Notes: a model not told the origin generated them from the sequence alone. Positions 1-5,544 are shown, counted from the first letter of the stretch. The stretch is DNA of 6,408 nucleotides from an uncultured Elusimicrobium sp. (GCA_937891135.1 CALAFB010000114.1:1-6408), one strand, 5' to 3'. Translations and numbers: made by a program.

Positions 1-30
1 GGTATAGGAAAGGTTTACCGTTTTCCTTAA
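1..30 (+). CDS. Possible 3' end of an upstream gene (nine codons and stop)
   Basis: Read from base 1, the first frame gives G-I-G-K-V-Y-R-F-P followed by TAA at 28-30. The glycine/lysine/YRF ending resembles the end of the Fic-type tail encoded on the opposite strand at 207-521 (GQGKGKYRFVQL), where a wing of a winged-helix domain finishes the protein. It could therefore be the tail of a related convergent gene, but nine codons cannot prove coding. The composite palindrome that starts seven bases later would suit the 3' end of such a gene. Confidence 0.25.
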   Translation, partial: GIGKVYRFP

Positions 31-36
31 AAAGTT

Positions 37-142
37 GTCATCCCCGAGGCCTGTAATCGGGGATCTTCCACGCATGTTGTTTGTTGTTCTCTTGCATAAC
101 GGCAAGCGTTGAAGATTCCCGATACCGACTTTCGGGAATGAC
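37..142. repeat. Composite palindromic repeat (REP/BIME-like pair)
   Basis: Two 32-nt arms (37-68 and 111-142) are imperfect inverted copies of each other, and each arm is itself a hairpin. The left arm has ATCCCCGA (40-47) facing TCGGGGAT (57-64). The right arm has ATTCCCGA (115-122) facing TCGGGAAT (132-139). The 42-nt spacer holds a smaller hairpin, CTTGC (91-95) with GCAAG (102-106). The outer edges are GTCAT and ATGAC. This is the architecture of dispersed extragenic palindromes of the 'GTCATTCCCG...CGGGAAT' type, usually mobilised in trans and found between convergent genes. It may also act as a bidirectional transcription barrier for whatever ends at base 30 and for the - strand gene ending at 207. 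No transposase is present in the window. Confidence 0.75.
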
Positions 143-206
143 GACCCATTCAAAACAGCAAGCAAATAAGGGGATGATTGTTGCCGTTGTTATCTAATGA
201 GTTGTT

Positions 207-521
207 TTAGAGTTGGACAAAGCGGTATTTACCTTTGCCCTGACCGGTTACAGACTCTATGAAGTGATTTGTGAGCATTATTTTGAGTAAGCGCGACACC
301 ATAGCCGGTTTTAGTCCAAGCACTAAAGCAGCATCGCTCCGTCCAAAATAAGGAGCCGTTTTATAGGCCGCATAGAGTTTTGCGATATGTGCTTTTGTTT
401 TGGTGGTGGCAGTAGGTAATTTTTCTTTGATAAGCTGTTCAATGTCTACTTTTTGACTTTGAATGTCTACTTTTGAGGGAGCAATGTCTACTTTTTCGAA
501 CACGTGGCTAATATGCATCAT
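207..521 (-). pseudogene. Remnant of Fic-family protein: C-terminal winged-helix domain only
   Basis: The 104-residue reading frame matches what I know of the C-terminal tail of Fic/Doc-family proteins (AMP transferases of roughly 350 residues). It has a linker with KVDI repeats (residues 10-27), then a winged-helix region (about 40-104) with the conserved-looking stretches FGRSDAALVLGLK and GQGKGKYRF. The catalytic Fic motif HxFx(D/E)GNGR is absent, so it cannot be a working AMPylator. The frame stays open for seven codons upstream of the two possible Met codons (LYPLSNR), then meets TAA at 543-545. No Shine-Dalgarno sequence precedes the ATG, which suggests that this Met was internal in the parent. 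It lies 58 bp downstream of the lysR gene on the same strand. The alternative is a small independent DNA-binding protein, or the tail of an AlbA_2/ATP-binding protein, which can carry similar repeats. Confidence 0.6.
432..494 (-). repeat. Three in-frame 21-bp repeats encoding KVDI heptads
   Basis: AATGTCTACTTTT-like units recur every 21 bp on the + strand, encoding KVDIAPS, KVDIQSQ and KVDIEQL on the - strand (residues 10-30). The exact seven-residue period, with hydrophobic V and I in fixed register, suits a short amphipathic linker helix ahead of the winged helix. Repeats of this kind expand and contract by slippage in Fic-family linkers. Confidence 0.7.
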
Positions 522-579
522 CCGATTAGAAAGCGGATAAAGTTACTTGGAAGAATGTCCGTGATAGAGACAGAACAGA

Positions 580-1449
580 TTATTTTGATTTAACAGTTTG
601 AAGCATTTCTACAAGCGTTTTTACGCTTTCCCGCTTATCCTGTGCGTGTGTGCATAAAACGCAGTTAAAATGCTCCTCACAATCAAACCGCGTCCACGCA
701 AAGCCGTCGTGCTCATCCCTAAAAAATCCAGGGGATAAACATACCGCTTGCCCCGCCGCTACCCGCACCAAGGTAGTGTCGTGGTCGGCACTGGTTAAAT
801 AATTTACTTTACCCGAGCGTAGTACCCGGTCCTGCACCCGCTTTAAGGCCGGCGGAGAGCCACCGCCGACAAGTAAGGTTTTCCCATACAAATCTTTCTC
901 TTTAACCAGTTTCTTTTGTGCCAAGGGGTCATCTTTTCTGCTCACTAAATAAATGGGGCTTTTATATAATGGGTGCACTTTAATATCCGGTACATGTTTC
1001 ATCTCAAAGTCCATTGCGAACAACACGTCTTGTTCTGCGCGCAAGAACGCATCCGGTGCGTAAAAGCCCGTAAATTGAAACGATACTAATATATGCGGAT
1101 ATTTTTTATGAAACTGATGTATAACGTTTGGCAGATTAGGCAGTACAGAACGCACCGGGAGGCCTAAAGTAATGTTGTCCTTATATTTTTGGCTAAAATT
1201 TTGCCCTTGCTCTATAGCATTTTTTAACTCCTCGCGGATGGTACGTAAGGCCGTGCAAAACTGCGCTCCCGCCGGAGTGAGTACCGCTCCCTTCCCCGAG
1301 CGCTCAAAAATCTTAAAGCCAATCTCGCGCTCGGCCTCTTTAATCTCATAGGAAAGCGTTGGCTGGGAAACATACAATTTTTCCGCCGCACGGTTAAAGT
1401 TTAAGGTTTTGGACAGTTCCAAAATAGCGTCTATTTGTTTGGTATTCAT
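580..1449 (-). CDS. LysR-family transcriptional regulator
   Basis: The 289-residue product has the normal LTTR length and layout. An N-terminal winged helix-turn-helix (about 3-62) includes LSKTLNFNRAAEKLYVSQPTLS and the usual FERSGKGAVLTPAG wing. A linker helix (about 65-90) follows, then a two-lobed periplasmic-binding-like effector domain (about 91-289) with ITLGLP at its start. It is divergent from the aldo/keto reductase gene across 93 bp, the classic arrangement in which an LTTR controls its neighbour and itself, so I infer that it governs the redox genes to its right. The inducer is unknown. C257, H260, C263, C266 and H268 cluster near the C-terminus. A TATAAT box on the - strand (1468-1473) lies 18 bp before the ATG. 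No clear Shine-Dalgarno sequence is seen, which fits a very short leader. Confidence 0.93.
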   Translation of the reverse strand: MNTKQIDAILELSKTLNFNRAAEKLYVSQPTLSYEIKEAEREIGFKIFERSGKGAVLTPAGAQFCTALRTIREELKNAIEQGQNFSQKYKDNITLGLPVRSVLPNLPNVIHQFHKKYPHILVSFQFTGFYAPDAFLRAEQDVLFAMDFEMKHVPDIKVHPLYKSPIYLVSRKDDPLAQKKLVKEKDLYGKTLLVGGGSPPALKRVQDRVLRSGKVNYLTSADHDTTLVRVAAGQAVCLSPGFFRDEHDGFAWTRFDCEEHFNCVLCTHAQDKRESVKTLVEMLQTVKSK

Positions 1450-1542
1450 AATAAAATAATTTAATTGATTATAGCATATTTTAATTGGACTTTTATATTA
1501 TAAAACCGCTATCCTATAACTATCTAAACCACAGGAGGTTGT
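1450..1542. promoter_or_regulatory. Divergent lysR / aldo-keto reductase control region
   Basis: This 93-bp AT-rich spacer probably holds both promoters. For lysR, the - strand shows TATAAT at 1468-1473 with no good -35. For the reductase, TATAAC at 1515-1520 is a possible -10, also with a poor -35, followed by AGGAGG (1533-1538) four bases before the ATG at 1543. Two direct copies of TTTAATTG (1460-1467 and 1480-1487) are exactly 20 bp apart, about two helical turns, and flank the lysR -10. CTAT recurs at 1509, 1514 and 1520 across the reductase promoter. These repeats are candidate LysR contact sites. Weak -35 boxes fit an activator-dependent promoter. The assignments are by eye. Confidence 0.5.
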
Positions 1543-2535
1543 ATGCAATACGTAAAATTAGGTCATAGCGGCGCAGATGTATCGCGCATTTGTTTAGGAT
1601 GTATGAGTTTTGGTAAACCGGGAAGCGAAAACGGCGTTTTCCCGTGGGCGAAAGATTTTGAAGATGCAAAACCTATTTTCAAAAAAGCCATTGATTTAGG
1701 CATTAATTATTTTGATACCGCCAACGTCTATCAATTAGGCACCAGCGAAGAAATTACAGGCCGCCTTATTAAAGAATTTGGCCTAAACCGCGATGATATT
1801 GTAGTGGCCACCAAGGTCAACTTTGCCATGCGTGAAGGTAAACCCAACGGCTCCGGGTCTTCCCGCAAAGCCATTTTAAGTGAAATTGACCACAGCTTAA
1901 AACGCTTGGGAATGGACTATGTGGACCTGTACCAAATCCACCGCTTGGACCCCAATACACCGATGGAAGAAATTATGGAGGCCTTACATGATGTAGTCAA
2001 AAGTGGCAAAGCGCGTTATATCGGCGCTTCCAGTATGTTTGCGTGGCAGTTTGAACGGTTAAATGACATTGCCGAAAAGCACGGCTGGACGAAATTTATT
2101 ACCATGCAAAACCAATATAATCTCATCTACCGCGAAGAAGAACGCGAAATGATGCCGCTTTGTATGGACCGCAAAATTGGTGTCATCCCGTGGAGCCCGC
2201 TGGCCGGCGGACGAACCACTCGCCCGTGGGGCACGCAAACCGACCGCAGCAAAATTGACGGAGTATCACCCATGGTATGGGGTGCCACGCAAGTTGAAGA
2301 CAAAAAAGTAGTAGATAACTTGGAAAAAATTGCCAAAGAGCTCGGCTACACCATGGCACAAGTGTCTTTAGCGTGGATGTTTTCCAAGCCGTATATCACG
2401 GCGCCGATTGTCGGGTTTACTTCCCCCAAACACGTGGAAGAAGCCGTGGCGGCGTTGGATATTAAACTACCTGACGAAACCATTAAGGCCTTGGAAGCCC
2501 CCTACGTGCCGCACATCAAAACAGGTGCTTTCTAA
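1543..2535 (+). CDS. Aldo/keto reductase, YajO-like
   Basis: The product is an NADPH-dependent cytosolic oxidoreductase of the (beta/alpha)8-barrel aldo/keto reductase superfamily, acting on aldehydes, ketones or sugar-like carbonyls. The full catalytic tetrad is visible: D58 (NYFDTANVY), Y63, K91 (VATKVN) and H133 (YQIHRLD). The family signatures GKARYIGASSM, NQYNLIYREEEREM and VIPWSPLAGGR closely resemble E. coli YajO, as does the overall length of 330 residues. YajO has been linked to 1-deoxyxylulose 5-phosphate formation, but that activity should not be transferred without a test. The start is supported by AGGAGG four bases upstream. It is the first gene of the LysR-flanked redox set but is followed by its own terminator (2552-2580), so it can be expressed more strongly than the genes behind it. 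Confidence 0.95.
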   Translation: MQYVKLGHSGADVSRICLGCMSFGKPGSENGVFPWAKDFEDAKPIFKKAIDLGINYFDTANVYQLGTSEEITGRLIKEFGLNRDDIVVATKVNFAMREGKPNGSGSSRKAILSEIDHSLKRLGMDYVDLYQIHRLDPNTPMEEIMEALHDVVKSGKARYIGASSMFAWQFERLNDIAEKHGWTKFITMQNQYNLIYREEEREMMPLCMDRKIGVIPWSPLAGGRTTRPWGTQTDRSKIDGVSPMVWGATQVEDKKVVDNLEKIAKELGYTMAQVSLAWMFSKPYITAPIVGFTSPKHVEEAVAALDIKLPDETIKALEAPYVPHIKTGAF

Positions 2536-2550
2536 CTAACTAACTAACTA
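2533..2550 (+). repeat. Tandem TAAC tetranucleotide (4.5 copies) at the stop codon
   Basis: TAACTAACTAACTAACTA begins with the reductase stop codon. Because the unit is four bases long and contains TAA, stops occur at 2533, 2537, 2541 and 2545 and cover all three frames. This makes termination frame-proof just before the terminator hairpin. Such a short repeat is also prone to slippage. Confidence 0.9.
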
Positions 2551-2551
2551 C

Positions 2552-2580
2552 GGGGCGTGGGAAACCGTGCCCCTTTTCTT
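2552..2580 (+). terminator. Intrinsic terminator with a GAAA tetraloop
   Basis: GGGGCGTGG (2552-2560) pairs with CCGTGCCCC (2565-2573) as nine pairs including two G-U wobbles. The loop is GAAA (2561-2564), a stable GNRA tetraloop, and TTTTCTT follows directly. It ends or attenuates transcription after the aldo/keto reductase, 25 bp before the next gene, so partial read-through into the SDR operon is possible. Confidence 0.85.
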
Positions 2581-2582
2581 CA

Positions 2583-2600
2583 TATAATAAACTAGGGAGG
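2583..2600 (+). promoter_or_regulatory. Possible -10 box and Shine-Dalgarno sequence of the SDR operon
   Basis: A perfect TATAAT (2583-2588) follows the terminator, and GGGAGG (2595-2600) lies five bases before the ATG at 2606. A transcript started from this -10 would begin about at the Shine-Dalgarno sequence itself, leaving almost no leader, and no -35 is visible inside the terminator stem. The Shine-Dalgarno assignment is secure. The promoter is doubtful, and read-through from the reductase gene is the alternative. Confidence 0.4.
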
Positions 2601-2605
2601 AATTT

Positions 2606-3436
2606 ATGGCAGATGTAATTTTATGGACAGGGGCCGGACAAATCGGTATGGCAATTGCCCGGCGTGTAGGAATGGGCAAACAAATTATTTTAGGCGATAA
2701 AAACCTAAAAAACGCTGAAAAAATTGCCCAAATTATGAATGAGGCGGGCTTTAATGTCCGCGCGTATGAAACGGATATTTCTTCGCGCGAGTCTATTTTA
2801 CACCTCATCCGTGAAGCGCAAAAATACGGCGAAATTGTACACTTTATCAATGCTGCTGGGGTTTCGCCCAGCCAAGCCCCGATTGAAGTCATTTTGAAAG
2901 TGGACTTGTACGGAACTGCGGTCCTGTTGGAAGAAGTTGGCAAGGTAATTAAAGAGGGGGGTACGGGGGTTACCATTTCCAGCCAATCGGGCTACCGTAT
3001 GCCTGCCTTAGGAGCGGAAATTGACGAACAATTGGCTATTACGCCCACCGAAGGATTGCTTTCTTTGGAAGTCTTGCAACTTAAAAATGTGCGCGATACG
3101 CTCCACGCCTATCAACTAGCCAAACGTTGCAACGGAAAGCGTGTCATGGCAGAAGCAGTAAAATGGGGTGCACGCAAAGCGCGCATTAACTCCATCTCGC
3201 CAGGGATTATTGTAACGCCGCTAGCCTTAGATGAATTTAACGGACCGCGTGGCGATTTTTACAAGAATATGTTTGCCAAATGCCCGGCCGGACGTCCGGG
3301 AACGGCTGACGAAGTAGCCACGTTGGCTGAGCTGGTCATGAGCCCTGCCGGAGCGTTTATAACGGGATCGGACCTGTTAATTGACGGCGGCGCAACGGCC
3401 TCGTATTTTTACGGTCCGCTTAAACCCACAAAATAG
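2606..3436 (+). CDS. SDR-family NAD(P)-dependent oxidoreductase
   Basis: This cytosolic short-chain dehydrogenase/reductase has a Rossmann fold. Residues 8-14 (TGAGQIG) form the dinucleotide loop, D58 the conserved Asp after beta 3, and 82-85 (NAAG) the stabilising motif. S126 in TISSQSG is the probable catalytic Ser, and Y169 and K173 in YQLAK complete the Ser-Tyr-Lys set, with N195 in the NSISPG segment that precedes the cofactor-binding loop. The C-terminus has the usual GRPGTADEVA and ITGSDLLIDGGA segments. The Ser-to-Tyr distance is about 43 residues instead of the usual 13 or so, because of an insertion at 131-165 that probably lids the active site. At 276 residues it is complete. D31 just after the second strand might favour NAD(H), but that is a guess. 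It begins the tight run of genes reaching to 5509. The substrate is unknown. Confidence 0.93.
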   Translation: MADVILWTGAGQIGMAIARRVGMGKQIILGDKNLKNAEKIAQIMNEAGFNVRAYETDISSRESILHLIREAQKYGEIVHFINAAGVSPSQAPIEVILKVDLYGTAVLLEEVGKVIKEGGTGVTISSQSGYRMPALGAEIDEQLAITPTEGLLSLEVLQLKNVRDTLHAYQLAKRCNGKRVMAEAVKWGARKARINSISPGIIVTPLALDEFNGPRGDFYKNMFAKCPAGRPGTADEVATLAELVMSPAGAFITGSDLLIDGGATASYFYGPLKPTK

Positions 3437-3442
3437 GAGAAT

Positions 3443-4066
3443 ATGATGAAAAAAATCAGTGTATGTTTATTAGCCTTGCTATTTACGGTAGCATGTAATG
3501 CTAAACCTCAAACGGCGCAAAATAACAAGGAGGCTCCTGCTAAAACAGGCAAAACCTTGGTAGTCTATTTTTCCCGTACCGGGGAGCAATACAGCGTGGG
3601 CAATATTAAAGAGGGAAATACGGCTATTGTCGCCAAAATGATTGCGCAAAAAACAGGAGGGGATTTATTTGAAATCAAACTTAAAAATGATACCTACCCT
3701 ACTAAATACCGCGCGTTAACCGAAGTGGCCCAACAAGAGAAACGTGACAATGCCCGCCCTGAAGTAGCGAGTAAAGTGGAAAATTTTGCCGGGTATGACA
3801 CCGTGTTTATCGGATCGCCTAACTGGTGGGGCGATTTGCCTATGGTTGTCTATACGTTCCTGGAGCAATATGATTGGACTGGTAAAAAGATTGCCCCCTT
3901 CGTGACGCACGAAGGAAGCGGGTTATCATCTATCCCGGACAGCATTAAAAAAACCACAAAGGCGGAGGTAGTAAGCGGATTTTCACTCTACGGGCACGAA
4001 GCCCAAAACGAGCGGGAATCTTCCCAATTAAAAGTAAATGCTTGGCTTAAAAAATTAGGTTTTTAG
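3443..4066 (+). CDS. Flavodoxin with lipoprotein-type signal peptide
   Basis: The N-terminus (MMKKISVCLLALLFTVAC) is a basic, hydrophobic signal ending at C18, with T-V-A before the Cys, a weak but acceptable lipobox. A polar linker (19-36) leads to a flavodoxin domain (about 37-207). FSRTG (43-47) with N59 and T60 forms the FMN phosphate loop, and GSPNWWGDLP (124-133) is the aromatic isoalloxazine-binding loop. Length and motifs suit the Flavodoxin_4-type proteins of gut bacteria. If processed, the protein is anchored outside the inner membrane, unlike classical cytosolic flavodoxins. The next gene, a membrane Fe-S protein starting directly after its stop, is a plausible electron donor. AGGAG (3435-3439) overlaps the SDR stop and lies three bases before the first ATG but six before the second (3446), so the true start may be 3446. 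Confidence 0.88.
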   Translation: MMKKISVCLLALLFTVACNAKPQTAQNNKEAPAKTGKTLVVYFSRTGEQYSVGNIKEGNTAIVAKMIAQKTGGDLFEIKLKNDTYPTKYRALTEVAQQEKRDNARPEVASKVENFAGYDTVFIGSPNWWGDLPMVVYTFLEQYDWTGKKIAPFVTHEGSGLSSIPDSIKKTTKAEVVSGFSLYGHEAQNERESSQLKVNAWLKKLGF

Positions 4067-4738
4067 ATGAAAAAAGTACTGCAACCGCTGCGTTTTATGG
4101 TGCAGGCCTGCTTTATGGCAGGCCTGTTTGTGCCTTTTCTGCCGCTTGCCGATACGGTTGGGCAAAAGATTTGGATCAGTATTTTATTTGTGGGTGTGTT
4201 CTTTTGCGGGTGGCTCTGCCCGTTTGGATCGCTGCAAGAATGGCTCTCTTGGGTGGCCCGCAAAGTGCATTTACCCCGTTTCCAACTGCCTCAAAAGTTG
4301 CAACAATACGCGCAACTGGTCCGCTACGTCTTGTACGGACTTAGCACCTTAAACATTGTGTTTTACTTCTTAAACAGCCGTTTCTTTTTCAGTCACAGTG
4401 CCGCCGCCGGTATGTGGGATTGGGTTAACGGGTCCGTGATGATTGCGTTTTTAGTGCTTGCCTTATTTACGGACCGGCCGTTTTGCAATTATTTCTGCAT
4501 GCACGGGGCATCCCTAGGCGTGTGGAGTGTGCTTCGACCGTTCGGTATTGTGCGCGATAGCAAAAATTGCGTGCATTGTTCCCAGTGCGACAAATCCTGC
4601 CCCATGAACATTGCGGTATCTAGTACCGAACTTATCCGGCATCCCAACTGCATTAACTGTATGAAATGTATAACGGCGTGCCCTAAAAATTGCATTGCAT
4701 TTACACTTATGAGAGGAAAAAATTATGACCGTATTTGA
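4067..4738 (+). CDS. Membrane 4Fe-4S ferredoxin-type protein (NapH/YccM-like)
   Basis: Four hydrophobic segments (about 8-28, 33-50, 85-105 and 118-136) precede a soluble C-terminal ferredoxin domain. C47/C51 (CGWLCPFG) and C140/C144 (CNYFC) are the paired CxxxC motifs at membrane edges typical of NapH, NosR and RdxA-like proteins. C168-x2-C171-x2-C174-x3-CP178 and C195-x2-C198-x2-C201-x3-CP205 bind two [4Fe-4S] clusters. With an even number of helices both ends should face the cytoplasm. The family passes electrons between quinol, ferredoxin and partner redox proteins. The partner here is probably the neighbouring flavodoxin, although the clusters and the flavodoxin would be on opposite sides of the membrane. 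The ATG follows the flavodoxin TAG without a gap and has only a weak Shine-Dalgarno sequence, suggesting coupled translation. The 3' end overlaps the next gene by 14 bp. Confidence 0.93.
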   Translation: MKKVLQPLRFMVQACFMAGLFVPFLPLADTVGQKIWISILFVGVFFCGWLCPFGSLQEWLSWVARKVHLPRFQLPQKLQQYAQLVRYVLYGLSTLNIVFYFLNSRFFFSHSAAAGMWDWVNGSVMIAFLVLALFTDRPFCNYFCMHGASLGVWSVLRPFGIVRDSKNCVHCSQCDKSCPMNIAVSSTELIRHPNCINCMKCITACPKNCIAFTLMRGKNYDRI

Positions 4739-5288
4739 AGAACTCCGTGCAGGAAAATCGTACGACATCCGTGATGAAAAATATCGGCGGGAAGCACACG
4801 GCGAAATGAAACGTTGCCGTCATCTCTGCTGGCAAATTAACGCCACAGACCCAAGCGACACCACAACCATTATGGCGCTTGAAAACGAACTCTTAAACGG
4901 GCAAATGAAGGACGGCTCGTTCTTTACGCCGCCGTTTCAAGTAGATTTGGCATGCTGCTTGCGTATTGGCAAAAACGTATTTGCCAATCACGGCCTTACG
5001 GTGATGAGTTTAGGCGGTATTACCATTGAAGACGGCGTGATGCTTGGCCCGGAAGTGGGTCTTTTTACCGTCAATCACGAGCCGAACAATATCCGCGTAG
5101 TTAAAACCAAGGAAATCCGCATCAAAAAGAACGCCTGGATCGGCGCGCGGGTTAACATTTTACCGGGTGTAACCATTGGCGAAAATGCCATTGTCGGCAC
5201 GGGCAGTATCGTGACCAAAGACATCCCGGATAACGCCGTAGCCGTTGGTAATCCGGCCCGAGTAGTTAAGATGATAGAAAAGAAATAA
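4725..5288 (+). CDS. Sugar O-acetyltransferase, LacA/Maa-like hexapeptide family
   Basis: The product is a cytosolic acetyl-CoA-dependent O-acetyltransferase of the maltose/galactoside type. The N-terminal helical cap (about 1-60, with FEELRAGKSYDIRD and REAHGEMKRC) is the usual Mac domain. From about 70 to 175 there is a left-handed beta-helix with hexapeptide repeats (for example IGKNVF, ITIEDG, IGENAI, IVGTGS). H118 in TVNHEP matches the catalytic His of LacA. The ending VAVGNPARVVK is a family signature. The 187-residue length is normal. GAGAGGA-like Shine-Dalgarno bases inside the previous gene (4710-4717) support the ATG at 4725, and the 14-bp overlap implies translational coupling. In this family the acceptor is usually a sugar or thiogalactoside, and acetylation may be a detoxification step. 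The true substrate in this redox operon is unknown. Confidence 0.93.
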   Translation: MTVFEELRAGKSYDIRDEKYRREAHGEMKRCRHLCWQINATDPSDTTTIMALENELLNGQMKDGSFFTPPFQVDLACCLRIGKNVFANHGLTVMSLGGITIEDGVMLGPEVGLFTVNHEPNNIRVVKTKEIRIKKNAWIGARVNILPGVTIGENAIVGTGSIVTKDIPDNAVAVGNPARVVKMIEKK

Positions 5289-5293
5289 CTCCC

Positions 5294-5509
5294 ATGAACG
5301 AAGCGCAATTGAAAGAGTTGTATGACCGGATGTTTTGCTACATGGTAGCCAAGGATATCCCTGCTTTAAGTGTCCTGCACGCGGAGAATTTCGAACTGGT
5401 ACACATGACGGGCATTCGGCAAAACAAGCAAGAATATTTGCACGCCATTAAAGACGGAACTTTAAATCTTGATAAAAAGGTAGATGTTTGTTGGAAAGAT
5501 ATACTATAA
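5294..5509 (+). pseudogene. SnoaL/NTF2-like (DUF4440-type) gene, 3'-truncated
   Basis: Residues 1-57 fit the N-terminal half of a nuclear transport factor 2-like fold (LKELYDRMFCYMVAKDIPALSVLHAENFELVHMTGIR...QEYLHAIKDGTLN), a cone-shaped domain used by small isomerases, cyclases and binding proteins. Family members are about 120-130 residues long. Here the homology stops near residue 58 and the frame ends at 71 after an unrelated-looking tail (DKKVDVCWKDIL). The strands that would form most of the sheet are missing, and I find no continuation in other frames downstream. It starts five bases after the acetyltransferase stop with no strong Shine-Dalgarno sequence, as expected for the last gene of the operon. 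The loss probably results from a deletion or insertion whose junction lies around 5465-5500. A functional minimal protein is possible but unlikely. Confidence 0.7.
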
Positions 5510-5544
5510 TGAAAGTAAATTAGTATAAGGAGTACAACAAACAT
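5484..5544. repeat. Nested inverted repeat around a TATAAT box
   Basis: ATGTTTGTTG (5484-5493) is perfectly complementary to CAACAAACAT (5535-5544). Inside it, TATACTA (5500-5506) is complementary to TAGTATA (5521-5527). The pair makes a 61-bp palindromic unit that spans the end of the truncated SnoaL-like gene and a possible promoter. It could be an operator for a dimeric or looping regulator, an RNA hairpin, or a scar of the event that truncated the gene. There is no T-tract, so it is not a standard terminator. Confidence 0.6.
5505..5510 (+). promoter_or_regulatory. Candidate -10 box upstream of the pilin leader
   Basis: This is a perfect TATAAT. A transcript from it would begin near 5517 and carry a leader of about 290 nt to the pilin ATG at 5808. 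No convincing -35 is seen at normal spacing (5482-5487 reads AGATGT). Confidence 0.4.

Noticed and set aside
37..142. CRISPR array or insertion sequence end
   Set aside because: Only two arms in inverted orientation, no regularly spaced direct repeats, and no transposase or target-site duplication.
2548..2976. 142-codon open frame on the - strand within the SDR gene
   Set aside because: It lies almost wholly antisense to a clear SDR gene with intact motifs, is rich in Ser/Ile/Cys typical of shadow translation, and resembles no family.
4128..4352. 74-codon + strand frame inside the membrane Fe-S gene
   Set aside because: It is a shifted-frame shadow of a gene with complete cysteine motifs and has no ribosome binding site.
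5505..5532. Leader peptide ATG-AAA-GTA-AAT-TAG near an AAGGAG sequence
   Set aside because: Only four codons, no Shine-Dalgarno sequence upstream of its ATG, and the AAGGAG at 5527-5532 is not followed by a usable start codon.
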